The notes below the pieces were generated by a model. That model did not search any database and was not told the origin of the DNA. It saw only the letters and a list, made by a program, of their open reading frames with translations. This document shows, piece by piece, positions 51,147-59,015 of a stretch of DNA of 64,000 nucleotides. The stretch is from NCBI RefSeq assembly GCF_007655005.1, contig NZ_SZVW01000023.1, positions 1-64,000 of the forward strand. Direction: 5' to 3'. Every line of letters starts with the position of its first letter. The first letter of the stretch is position 1. The stretch is from Streptomyces tibetensis (GTDB taxonomy: Bacteria; Actinomycetota; Actinomycetes; Streptomycetales; Streptomycetaceae). Both the position numbers and the translations under genes were made by a program.

Positions 51147-51359
51147 CTAGAACAGAGGCAGTTGGCCGGGAAAGTCCGGGACCGTGTAGCCGTCCAGGGA
51201 CGGCTGCTCAGGGCCGGGGCGGGCCTGGCGGCGGGATCCCGGGCACGAGGTGAGTTCGCCGTGCTCGCGGGCGCCGGGCGGGTCGTGGCGTGCGTACCGC
51301 CCGGCGACCACGGCGATCTCGCGGCGGCACTCGGGGCAGAGTCTGCGGCGGGAGGGCAT
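51147..51359 (-). CDS. Small conserved hypothetical protein
   Basis: 70 residues (MPSRRRLCPECRREIAVVAG ... YTVPDFPGQLPLF). A CPEC pair near the N-terminus and a Cys in SCPGSRR suggest a minimal zinc ribbon. The PLF ending is typical of a Streptomyces-conserved family. Convergent with the SDR gene. Confidence 0.7.
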   Translation of the reverse strand: MPSRRRLCPECRREIAVVAGRYARHDPPGAREHGELTSCPGSRRQARPGPEQPSLDGYTVPDFPGQLPLF

Positions 51360-51773
51360 GGGGCCAGTGTGCCGCGCGGGTCGGACAGTCATGCCCCTCC
51401 CCCGCGGCGGCCGGCCCTTTTCACGTGCCCCCTGTCAGGTCCCTTGCGGCGACTGGCTCCCTTTCACGTGCCCCCTGTCAGGCCCCTTGCGGCGACCGGC
51501 CCCCTTTCACGTGCCCCCTGCGCACGCGTTTCCGCGCCGATACGATTGCTTAAGTCAACCCCGGGTACGGGTGTGGACGACCACGACATCGAACTGGCCC
51601 ACGCCGTCGGCGAGTAGCCGCCCTGGGCCGGGGTGGGCGTGGGCGCGGGTGAGCATGGGCGCCGGTGGTGGGCGCGCCGGTGGGCATGGGCGCCGGTTGC
51701 GGTGGGGCGCCGGTTGGGGTGGGGCGTCCGGCCCGCCCGCACACCCCACCCCCACCGGCCGCACGAAGCCACT
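51360..51773. repeat. Intergenic region with 43-bp direct repeats and a G-rich stretch
   Basis: CACGTGCCCCCTGTCAGG-type units start at 51422, 51465 and 51508 (43-bp period, last copy partial). From about 51620 to 51765 follows a G-rich run of GGGCGCCGGT-like units. No convincing gene. Function unknown; could be a termination zone between the converging 51147 and 51774 genes. Confidence 0.65.
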
Positions 51774-53204
51774 TCAGCCGGTTGCCGATCCGAACCACCC
51801 GGGCAGCCGGTCGAGCAGGTCCTGCTGGTCGTCGCCGACCCATGCCACGTGTCCGTCCGGTCGCAGCAGCACGGCGGGCACGTCGAGTTCCTCGCTGACG
51901 TCGACGACGTGGCCGACCCGGTCCGACCAACCCGCCACCGACAGCCGGCCGCCGGTCTGGTCGAGCAGCAGTCCGCGGCCGTCACGCATCCGCTCGTAGA
52001 GGCGGCCCCGCTGCAAGCGCACGTCCCGCAGCCTCCGGCCGAGCAGTTCGTGGCCCTCGCCGCAGTCGTAGCGGACGGCGATCGCGGTGACCTTCTCGAT
52101 CAGGAGCCGGTTCACGTCCTCGAAGTCCATCAGCTCCGCCAGGAGCCGGCGCACGGCCTGCGGTCCCGGTTCGGGCGCCAGCAAGTGCATCTGCGCGCGG
52201 GTGTTGTCCAGCACTGCGGCGGCCACCGGATGGCGCTCGGTGTGGTAGCTGTCCAGCAGCCCTTCCGGTGCCCAGCCGAGCAGTTCGGCGGCCAGCTTCC
52301 AGCCGAGGTTGAAGGCGTCCTGGAGGCCGAGGTTGAGCCCCTGCCCACCGGTCGGCGGGTGAACGTGCGCGGCGTCGCCGGCCAGCAGGACCCGGCCCGT
52401 GCGGTAGCGCTCGGCCTGCCGAGTGGCGTCGCCGAAGCGGGAGAGCCAGCGCGGTGAGTGCACACCGAGGTCGGTGCCGGCGAACTTGTGCAGCTGCTGC
52501 CTGAACTCCTCGAAGGTCGGCGGGACCGAGCGGTCCTCGGCCACGCCCTCGGCGGGCACGATGACGCGGTGGACCCCGTCTCTGATCGGCATGGCCCCGA
52601 ACCGGAAGTGGGTCTTGCGGACTTCGGCCATCACGGTCGCCAGTTCCTCCGGCGACGCGGCCACCTCCATCTCGCCCAGCAGCGTCTCGACCCTGGAGGG
52701 CTCGCCGGGAAAACCGACGCCGAGCAGCTTGCGCACCGTGCTGCGACCGCCGTCGCACCCGACGAGGTAGCGGGAGCGCAGCCGCGTGCCGTCGGCCAGT
52801 TCGGCGGTCACACCGTCGTCGTCCTGGCTGAGCCCGACCAGTTCGCAGCCGCGCCGGACCTCGGCGCCGAGCTCGGCCGCGTGCTCGGCCAGCAGGCGGT
52901 CGGTGACGGGCTGCGGGATGCCGAGGACGTACCCGTGCGCGGTGTCCAGCCGGTCGGGTGCCGGCTTGGCGAGTCCGGCGAAGAAGCCGCCGAGCGGGTG
53001 CTTGCTGCCCTCGGCGAGGAAGCGTTCCAACAACCCGCGTTGGTCGAGCATCTCGATGCTGCGCACATGGAGGCCGAGCGCGCGAACATACGGGGTCGGC
53101 TCCGCCTCCTTTTCCAGCACGAGCACACGCACGCCGTGCAGCCGCAGCTCCCCGGCCAGCATCATTCCGGTCGGACCACCGCCGGCAACGACCACATCGA
53201 TCAA
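51774..53204 (-). CDS. rox: Rifampicin monooxygenase (Rox-like, FAD-dependent)
   Basis: 476 residues from a TTG at 53204. FAD-binding GxGxxG motif VVVAGGGPTGMMLAGELRLH, DG motif YLVGCDGGRSTVRKLLGVGF, and GD motif RVLLAGDAAHVHPPTGGQGL near the middle; thioredoxin-like C-terminus. The length and the blocks VGDDQQDLL and LDNTRAQMHL match the Rox group closely. These flavoenzymes hydroxylate rifamycins and linearise the ansa chain. An inverted repeat like the rifamycin-associated element lies 60 bp upstream. No other rifamycin genes are nearby. Confidence 0.87.
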   Translation of the reverse strand: MIDVVVAGGGPTGMMLAGELRLHGVRVLVLEKEAEPTPYVRALGLHVRSIEMLDQRGLLERFLAEGSKHPLGGFFAGLAKPAPDRLDTAHGYVLGIPQPVTDRLLAEHAAELGAEVRRGCELVGLSQDDDGVTAELADGTRLRSRYLVGCDGGRSTVRKLLGVGFPGEPSRVETLLGEMEVAASPEELATVMAEVRKTHFRFGAMPIRDGVHRVIVPAEGVAEDRSVPPTFEEFRQQLHKFAGTDLGVHSPRWLSRFGDATRQAERYRTGRVLLAGDAAHVHPPTGGQGLNLGLQDAFNLGWKLAAELLGWAPEGLLDSYHTERHPVAAAVLDNTRAQMHLLAPEPGPQAVRRLLAELMDFEDVNRLLIEKVTAIAVRYDCGEGHELLGRRLRDVRLQRGRLYERMRDGRGLLLDQTGGRLSVAGWSDRVGHVVDVSEELDVPAVLLRPDGHVAWVGDDQQDLLDRLPGWFGSATG

Positions 53205-53460
53205 GGCAGACCCCAATTTTCGCCCGTTTCTGACTTCAGGCCGAAGATTGTGCGGCACCACGGGGGCCTTGCCGCAAGGCCCCCCATGCGCTATACGTTG
53301 AGAGTGGCAAGGAGCAGGTGACTCCTTGCCTTTCTCATGTGCGCCGACCCCTCTCTCCTCTCTGCGTAACGGCAGGTCAGATGCCTTCCTGCAGGCCGCT
53401 GTGCATGGCCGTTGACGTGAGGGAGTCGATTTGAGGAAACGTCGTTTGATGGAACGAGGA
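53205..53460. other. Upstream region of rox, no gene seen
   Basis: Contains the RAE-like site (53263-53283) and a second hairpin at 53310-53334 (GGCAAGGAG...CTCCTTGCC). No ORF with coding character. The second hairpin might be a terminator for plus-strand transcripts or a leader structure. Confidence 0.55.
53263..53283 (-). promoter_or_regulatory. Rifamycin-associated element (RAE)-like inverted repeat
   Basis: GGGGCCTTG then CGG then CAAGGCCCC in the minus direction, a near-perfect 21-bp inverted repeat about 60 bp upstream of the rox start. This agrees with my recollection of the RAE found upstream of rifamycin-induced resistance genes. Confidence 0.75.
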
Positions 53461-53502
53461 AAGCCCCCTCTCATCTGCTTCTGTGGAGATGAGAGGGGGC
53501 TT
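53461..53502 (-). terminator. Terminator after the secreted protein gene
   Basis: A 16-bp stem (AAGCCCCCTCTCATCT with its complement) and a 10-base loop, about 70 bp after the stop at 53575. Confidence 0.85.
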
Positions 53503-53574
53503 CCCGGTTTTACGGGGCCAATGGCCGGGCCGGGGAAGGGTGAACTCGAGATCCCGGCCCGGTTGCCGAGGGCG

Positions 53575-54402
53575 TCAGCGCACGTCGACGTAGTCGGCCG
53601 CGCCGGTGGCGACGCCGGTCGTGGAGTTGCCGTAGTACACCCAGCGGAAGGAGCCGTCGACCGAGGCGGTGACTGTGGTCTTCAGCCCCCCGGTGCTGCT
53701 GGTGGTGGCCTTCTTGAGCGTCTTGTAACTGTCGGTGCCCTTGGCGCGGAACTGGAGGCTGACCGTACGGCCGCTGTAGGCGTCGTACTTCTTCGTGCTC
53801 CAGTTCGCCCGGGTCAGCTTGCCCGTGACGGTGATCGTCTTGCCCTTGGTGACCGGCTCCGGCGAGGCGTCGGTGGTGGCCTTGGCCGCGCGCTTGAGCT
53901 GAGCGGTCGTGGACCGCGTCTCCAGTTCCCCGGTCTTGAGGCCGCCGTCGGCTTTCCACAGCTTCAGCGAGACGCCGACCTTCCAGGTCGTGGCGTCGCT
54001 GTTGGAATCGACGTGTTCCTGGCTCGGGTGCGGGTCGATGTAGAGGTCGCCCTCACAGCGAGCGTGCTTGGAGTCGATCTCGTAGCAGGTGTAGCTGCCC
54101 GGCTGGATGAAGTTCTCGCCCGAGTCGGCCGCCGTCTTGATGCTGCCGCGGTAGAGGAAGGGGTACGCGTCGTAGCGGGAGGGGTCTGCGGTGCTGTACC
54201 CGGAGGGCAGCGCGATGTTGAAGCTGATGGGCGGCTCCACCACCTTCGACGTGCCGACGACGATCGGCTTGCCGTTGTTGATGACGATGTCCGACACGGT
54301 GATGCCGGTGTCCGCCGCCTGAGCCGCCGGCGCATTCAGCACCGAAAGTCCCAGCGCCCCCGCGAGCGTGGCCACCGCGACGGTTCGTCTGCCTGTTTTC
54401 AT
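53575..54402 (-). CDS. Secreted protein, Ig-like C-terminal region
   Basis: 275 residues. Signal peptide of about 29 residues (RRTVAVATLAGALGLSVLNA, then AAQA cleavage). The N-terminal half begins TGITVSDIVINNGKPIVVGT and holds a pair of Cys (SYTCYEID ... HARCEGD) that could form a disulfide. The C-terminal half (KGKTITVTGKLTRANWSTKK ... FRWVYYGNSTTG) resembles extracellular beta-sandwich repeats. Function unknown. Confidence 0.8.
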   Translation of the reverse strand: MKTGRRTVAVATLAGALGLSVLNAPAAQAADTGITVSDIVINNGKPIVVGTSKVVEPPISFNIALPSGYSTADPSRYDAYPFLYRGSIKTAADSGENFIQPGSYTCYEIDSKHARCEGDLYIDPHPSQEHVDSNSDATTWKVGVSLKLWKADGGLKTGELETRSTTAQLKRAAKATTDASPEPVTKGKTITVTGKLTRANWSTKKYDAYSGRTVSLQFRAKGTDSYKTLKKATTSSTGGLKTTVTASVDGSFRWVYYGNSTTGVATGAADYVDVR

Positions 54403-54636
54403 TACACCTCTTCAGAAGGGTGCCGTTACGAGAGGCGGCAGCCTATCTCTGACGCGTTCATGCCCTCCGGCCTGGGGAGTGGAAGTGATCATGCTCACGC
54501 CTCGGCGGACATCTGCGGCACCCTGGGTGGACCGGAGGCTGGGGCCGAGGGCCGGGGCGACCAGGAGGGAAGACGAGGTGGGTGATGCTGACCGTAGACA
54601 GCGAAAACCCCCTCCGACCAAGTGAGTAACCTGATG

Positions 54637-54706
54637 AGAGGGGGTCTTCCCCAGTGTGGCGGCGCCAGGATTCGAACCTGGGAAGGCTGAGCCGGCAGAT
54701 TTACAG
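54637..54706. repeat. attL-type copy: tRNA-Tyr 3' fragment
   Basis: Identical over 70 bp to 59662-59731. It contains the tRNA-Tyr sequence from the anticodon to the 3' end plus part of the terminator stem. The 5' half of the tRNA is missing, so this copy is not a functional tRNA gene. Confidence 0.93.
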
Positions 54707-55060
54707 CGAGCTCAGGTTGTGGCGGCTGACCTGCGGTTTTGCACAGTTCGCCCACTGCCGGGGGACACGTGGGGGAATCCGGGCACGGCAGGCTGGTGAG
54801 CACGTCGACCCCATCGGCCTGCGTCGGCACTGTCCAGGCTGCGCGTGTTGCTCTCGTATGCCGTCGTTGCCGTCAGCGCTGCCGGACGCTTCGTGCCGGC
54901 TAGAGACAGCCCAAGCGGGCGTGCCGCGGGTGAGTAGGCGTCGACCATGGAGCGCCTCCTGACCAGACCGTCAGCCAACTGCAACAACTTGTCGAACGGG
55001 ACGTCTCGCTGACCTCAACTATGGCAATCTTTCTCGTGCGCCAGAGTGAAGGGGTAGCCC
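54707..55060. other. Left end of the element, no gene seen
   Basis: 350 bp without a convincing ORF. Includes GGGGGACACGTGGGGGA (about 54760-54776), which resembles GGGGGACACGC at the right end near 59524-59534 and may be an integrase arm site. GC content drops towards gene 55061. Confidence 0.5.
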
Positions 55061-55930
55061 ATGGCATACCAGGCCACAACGCTGCACTTGCTGATCTCCT
55101 GCCCGGGAGACGTCACCAAAGAAGACCGAGAGGTAATCCATCGGTCAGTAAACCGATGGAACGTCAACTATGGGCAGCATTTCCAGCTGACAATTCTCCC
55201 TATCTGGTGGGGGGAGCATGCTTCTGGAGGATTTGGCGAGCACCCTCAGGACACCATCAATCGACAACTCGTCGACGGTGCAGATATGGCCCTTGCTATC
55301 TTTTGGACGCGTTTGGGAACAGGATCGGACCGGGCAGTCTCGGGCACAGCCGAAGAAATTGAGCGTATGGCTCGCGCTGGCAAATCAGTGACTATTTTGC
55401 ACTGCACCCGACCGGTGTCCAACAGCGACCTTGATCAGCAAATTGCCTTGCGTGACTACCTCAGAAGCCTGGAACCGAACGCCTTGGTGATGACCTATGC
55501 TGACGAGGCCGAACTGGCGAGCAGGATCGATAATCTTTTGAGCAGGCAGGCAACGCTGTTTATGGCGAGGGCTTCCGGCGCAAGAACCCATACACCAGAG
55601 GAAGACCCCGGAGTATGGCCGAGTGTGGACTTCAGGGAAAGGGTAGAAACAGACTCAAAAGGAAGGGTCCGCACTCGCAGGTCTCACTTCATCGTACTCA
55701 CAAACAAGGGGCGCACTCCAGCAAGGAATGTGACTTTTTCCATCGAGCCGGACGATGACATGGTCCTACGCGACGACGACCAAGCGATCGATGTGATCGC
55801 CCCCGACTCGGAGATTCGGTTCCCACTCGCACTAACCATGGGCAGCCCTAGCCAATTCAACTGCACCGTCAGGTGGCAGGGTCCAGATGGAGCAGAAAGG
55901 GACAACATGGCTACCCTGCGCCCTGTTTAG
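55061..55930 (+). CDS. TIR/DUF4062-like protein with C-terminal beta-sandwich
   Basis: 289 residues, ATG with GAAGGGG upstream. Residues 1-165 follow the TIR-like DUF4062 plan: LHLLISCPGDVTKEDREVIH, IWWGEHASGGFGEHPQDTIN, ADMALAIFWTRLGTGSDRAV and SGTAEEIERMARAGKSVTIL, with Glu candidates for NAD-type catalysis in the last. Residues about 205-289 look like an Ig-like sheet (SHFIVLTNKGRTPARNVTFS). Lower GC and looser codon use than neighbours mark it as imported. Probably the sensor or signal-making component of a defence operon; unproven. Confidence 0.75.
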   Translation: MAYQATTLHLLISCPGDVTKEDREVIHRSVNRWNVNYGQHFQLTILPIWWGEHASGGFGEHPQDTINRQLVDGADMALAIFWTRLGTGSDRAVSGTAEEIERMARAGKSVTILHCTRPVSNSDLDQQIALRDYLRSLEPNALVMTYADEAELASRIDNLLSRQATLFMARASGARTHTPEEDPGVWPSVDFRERVETDSKGRVRTRRSHFIVLTNKGRTPARNVTFSIEPDDDMVLRDDDQAIDVIAPDSEIRFPLALTMGSPSQFNCTVRWQGPDGAERDNMATLRPV

Positions 55931-55958
55931 CTTTGGCTTTTTACCGTAGCTGTCCGTT

Positions 55959-55981
55959 CTGTGAACACACAGTGTTAGAAT
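55959..55981 (+). promoter_or_regulatory. Internal promoter/operator candidate
   Basis: An inverted repeat CTGTG-aaca-CACAG sits just upstream of TAGAAT, a good -10, in the 75-bp gap before gene 56006. It may allow separate control of the last two genes of the cargo. The -35 is unclear. Confidence 0.35.
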
Positions 55982-56005
55982 ACCCGCCATTAAGAGAGGC
56001 GAGGT

Positions 56006-56395
56006 ATGGACATGGAACGCCCGAGGGCCTTTATCAGTTTCCGCATGGAAGATCGCTGGGCCCGGGACTTCCTGAAGGAACGTGCGCGAAACACGCAAAA
56101 CCAAGTGGAGTTCATCGACTACTCGATTCAAGACCCTTCCGACTCGTCATGGAAAAAGCAGTGCAAGCGCAGGATTTCCGAGACGAGGGGAACCATCGTT
56201 CTGATCGGGGCAACTACACACCAGTCGGAGCCGGTGGAATGGGAGATCAAGGAAACCCTTGAGCAAGGCCATCAACTCTTCGGAATTCAGGTGAATGATG
56301 GAGAAACACACCCGATTCCGAACGGCCTCCCCCCTGAGAGCGTGATCCGATGGGACTTCACTCAAATCTCTTCATGGCTCTCAACATGGGTGTGA
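56006..56395 (+). CDS. ThsB-like TIR-domain protein
   Basis: 129 residues. RAFISFRMEDRWARDFLKER, then VEFIDYSIQDP, ISETRGTIVLIGATTHQSEP and VEWEIKETLEQGHQLFGIQV. This is the ThsB/DUF1863-type TIR-like layout: beta-A with FISF, a D-rich second strand and a Glu in the WEI helix where the catalytic residue lies in the family. ThsB proteins make an NAD-derived signal that turns on an effector during phage infection. Three bases separate it from the membrane gene. Confidence 0.8.
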   Translation: MDMERPRAFISFRMEDRWARDFLKERARNTQNQVEFIDYSIQDPSDSSWKKQCKRRISETRGTIVLIGATTHQSEPVEWEIKETLEQGHQLFGIQVNDGETHPIPNGLPPESVIRWDFTQISSWLSTWV

Positions 56396-56398
56396 TGA

Positions 56399-57202
56399 AT
56401 GAACTACCTTGAGCAGGTGGCCGCTGACATTCGGGCTGAGATTCCAGGCTCCGTCTTACCTCACGTCAACGTGGATGACTTGCTCAACATGTATGCGGCA
56501 CTCGTTCTCGCCAAGGGCGTGGACGTAACCGCTTCAGACGTACATGACGTCTGGAGTGCCTGGCAGATGAAGCATGACCCCTCCCACGCCCATCTTCTTC
56601 CGTACGACCAACTTCCATCATCGGTGCAACAGCAGGACGCGGCTTTCGTGGTGGCTATTCGGAAGGTGGCCGAGCAGTTGCCGGGCCAGGATCGGGTCAC
56701 CCAGGCACTGGTTCCGTACGGCCCTCCAGTGACGGAAGAGGATAAGGAGCGAATTTTTGAGCTATACAAACTTATGGTACAGAGCTCAGAAGGACTTGTA
56801 GGCCGCCGTCAGGGCGTGAATACTTTCTTCATCACGGCGAATGGCGTGATCCTGACAGGGCTCGGCTTCTTCATCAAGGCAGGAGGAAGCCAAGTACTCA
56901 AATCTGTTGGTGTCCTCGTGATCGCACTGACAGGACTTATCCTCGCCCACGCCTGGAAGAGTCTCATCGTTTCATTTGGGCAACTTAATACAGGAAAATT
57001 TGCGGTAATTAATCGCCTTGAACGCTTTCTGCCTGCCGCAATCTTCTATTCCGAGTGGGAGGCTCTAGAGCGGGGCCAGAACCCCAAGGTATACCGCTCT
57101 TCCACATCGCGTGAAATCTGGGCACCCCATCTGCTAACCGCTCTGTATGCCCTTGCGGCTACAGGTGCATCCCTAGTTGCCGTCGGTCTCTGGAAACCAT
57201 GA
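56399..57202 (+). CDS. Membrane protein: DUF7701-like N-terminus, RipA-like C-terminus
   Basis: 267 residues. N-terminal soluble domain of about 105 residues (MNYLEQVAADIRAEIPGSVL ... VTASDVHDVWSAWQMKHDP) resembles DUF7701. From about 120: FELYKLMVQSSEGLVGRRQG, then membrane spans at about 140-160, 168-190 and 243-264, with the conserved cytosolic block LNTGKFAVINRLERFLPAAI, resembling RipA-type octameric membrane proteins. Likely the effector that permeabilises the membrane when a signal from the TIR proteins is bound. Effector role inferred. Confidence 0.72.
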   Translation: MNYLEQVAADIRAEIPGSVLPHVNVDDLLNMYAALVLAKGVDVTASDVHDVWSAWQMKHDPSHAHLLPYDQLPSSVQQQDAAFVVAIRKVAEQLPGQDRVTQALVPYGPPVTEEDKERIFELYKLMVQSSEGLVGRRQGVNTFFITANGVILTGLGFFIKAGGSQVLKSVGVLVIALTGLILAHAWKSLIVSFGQLNTGKFAVINRLERFLPAAIFYSEWEALERGQNPKVYRSSTSREIWAPHLLTALYALAATGASLVAVGLWKP

Positions 57203-57264
57203 ACTGACAGGCGACGCAGTGTTGTCAAGTACCGCGGGGCCGACCGGCCCAGCCGCAGAAGGTT

Positions 57265-57300
57265 TCTCCCCGGATGCCCGCGCGGGGGCATCCGGGGAGA
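57265..57300. terminator. Bidirectional terminator
   Basis: A 15-bp stem (TCTCCCCGGATGCCC with its complement, loop gcgcg region) between the convergent membrane and YdcF genes. Confidence 0.85.
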
Positions 57301-57336
57301 CAGGAAAATCAGGGTGAACTGATGTCTGTCCTGGCC

Positions 57337-58011
57337 TCACTTGCCGGGGCGGGCAGCAACGTCGGCCGGCATGAGTCGGCTCGTGAAGCCTTCGACGCAC
57401 AGCCGCTCAAAGGCGGCTACAACGGTGTCTGGCACGTCCTGCTCGATGGCCAGGCCCACCCTTGGGAAAACCAGCACCCGTTGCAGGGCGCCTACGACCA
57501 TGTCGATCACCATGCGAGCGTCTCCGATGGAAGCGGCGTACTCCTTCAAGCCCATCGGCGTAGACGCGCACACCACTTCGACCTCGGGCCAGAGCTTCCG
57601 CATCATGGAGTACGAGCGTCGCTCTTCGTACGGCTTGCTCACGAGTAGGACAGACGAGACCTCGATGTCGGCCTCTGCCAGCACCGCTTTCGTGAAGTCG
57701 ATGTTCTCGCCGGTGTTCGTGGCACGCGGTTCCAGGAGTACCGCGGACTCGGGCACTCCTAGCTGCAACGCCCGCTCGCGGTAGTGGACAGCTTCACCGC
57801 GCGGCATGCGCGCCCGGGTCGTCGGGCTGGTGGCCCCCGTGAAGACGATGACCGGCGCCATGCCCTGGTGGTACAGCTCCGCTGTCACGTCGGCCACCCC
57901 GAGGTCGTGACTGCCCAGCCCCACCGCCACCGAACACGGCCGTGGGGCATGGTGCATGGAGTGGTAGTCCCACAGGAGTCGAGCATCCGCCCATGTCTGT
58001 GCCGAGATCAT
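57337..58011 (-). CDS. ElyC/SanA/YdcF-family protein (DUF218)
   Basis: 224 residues from the ATG at 58011 (AAGGGGCAGGA upstream). DUF218 pattern: VAVGLGSHDLGVADVTAELY, VIVFTGATSPTTRARMPRGE, GVPESAVLLEPRATNTGENI and VLLVSKPYEERRS. Usual partner of GntR regulators in Streptomyces integrative elements. Its frame is open into the 3' end of the GntR pseudogene, so a longer fusion could be read from an internal start at 58152. Biochemical role unknown. Confidence 0.82.
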   Translation of the reverse strand: MISAQTWADARLLWDYHSMHHAPRPCSVAVGLGSHDLGVADVTAELYHQGMAPVIVFTGATSPTTRARMPRGEAVHYRERALQLGVPESAVLLEPRATNTGENIDFTKAVLAEADIEVSSVLLVSKPYEERRSYSMMRKLWPEVEVVCASTPMGLKEYAASIGDARMVIDMVVGALQRVLVFPRVGLAIEQDVPDTVVAAFERLCVEGFTSRLMPADVAARPGK

Positions 58012-58797
58012 TCCTGCCCCTTCTTGGTCCTGTGCCGAGTCGGGAACGTTGAAGTCGTACTCCCACGCGAAGCGAGAAGCGGCGTGAATGCCCACCGCGA
58101 ACTCAACCACCGTGCGATCTGCGGTGTACGTGGTCCGGTGCAGCTCGACCACGGGCTCGTCGGCGGGGAGCTATAGGAGCTGCACTTCGTCCGTTGTCGG
58201 GACGCGAGCGAACAGGGCCTCCCTCATGTGGTCGATCTCGTATTCGGCGTCGTAGAGGACTCGGTACCCGCCGCCACGGCCGGCAGGCCCTGGCGTCGGG
58301 TCGACGATGCGCGTGCCCTCGACGTGCTCCGGCCTGTAATAGCTGGTGAGGGTGTGAGTTGGCTGCACTCCTTCCTTCACGAGTCGGGCGCGTGCGTACA
58401 CCTCGGAGCCGACTGGGACACCCAGCCCCTCGGCTACGAGGTTGTCTGCCTCGACACGGCTCACGGTCTGCGTCTGCTCGTTGCGCTTGTATGCGCGTCC
58501 CGACGCGACGCGGTCAGCGATGAACGCGACTTCGTCACCGTCGCGCCATTTCGCCTTGTCGTACCGGGCGATACCCAGCCGCTTGAGTGCAGTGCGAGGA
58601 CGCACGACGGTGCCACGTCCACGCGTCGACGTCACAAGGCCTTCAGCCTCCAATGCCTTAAAGGCCTTGTGAACGGTCTCCTTTGAGCCTTCCCCCGCCT
58701 CCACTAGCTCTCTGATCTGGGGCAACTGGGCGCCCGGCGGCAACTGACCGCTCTTGATCTGCTCCGCGAACCTGTCCGCCAGGTCGCGTCGCCGACT
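58012..58797 (-). pseudogene. GntR/UTRA regulator, broken
   Basis: The wHTH reads LPPGAQLPQIRELVEAGEGS, KETVHKAFKALEAEGLVTST and the UTRA domain continues to VPTTDEVQLL. A TAG at 58171-58173 then interrupts the same frame, which resumes with LPADEPVVELHRTTYTADRT and ends near VPDSAQDQEGAG. At the 5' end the frame has no ATG, GTG or TTG before a TGA at 58798-58800; sequence RRRDLADRFAEQIKSGQ is recognisable but lacks a start. It normally would repress element genes. A short product from TTG at 58743 remains possible. Confidence 0.8.
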
Positions 58798-58799
58798 TC

Positions 58800-59015
58800 A
58801 TGGAGCCGACGGCCGCTGAGCTGGACGCGATCGAGCAGGAGATGCCCGTCATCCTGGCGGACGTCGACCTGTTGGACGCGCAGATCATCACCCTGGACCG
58901 CATCCCCACCGAGCTGGACAATCGGCGCCTTCGCCGGGCCCGCCGCCGGGCGCTGGCCGCGTGCATCGCGCTGGCCAACCGCACCGGCGCTGCCCTGCCC
59001 GGGGGTGCGGCATGA
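58800..59015 (+). CDS. DUF6284-like protein, N-terminally truncated
   Basis: 71 residues (MEPTAAELDAIEQEMPVILA DVDLLDAQI...). Relatives have about 20 more residues before an ADF-EPT block; here VADF precedes the ATG without a start, so the 5' end is missing. The ATG overlaps the broken 5' end of GntR on the opposite strand. The stop overlaps the next gene by four bases (ATGA). Function unknown; a marker gene of Streptomyces AICEs. Confidence 0.65.
   Translation: MEPTAAELDAIEQEMPVILADVDLLDAQIITLDRIPTELDNRRLRRARRRALAACIALANRTGAALPGGAA

Noticed and set aside
51774..53474. Longer rox start with about 90 extra residues
   Set aside because: The extra N-terminal stretch has no family similarity and spans the RAE-like site and hairpin. 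The FAD motif begins right after the TTG at 53204.
54653..54710. Second tRNA-Tyr gene at the left att site
   Set aside because: Only the 3' part from the anticodon onward is present; the sequence diverges before the D-arm and acceptor strand, so it cannot fold as a tRNA.
58152..58173. A long GntR-YdcF fusion protein read from 58152
   Set aside because: The first 47 residues are the tail of the GntR UTRA domain after an in-frame TAG. The ATG at 58011 has a ribosome-binding site and fits YdcF length.
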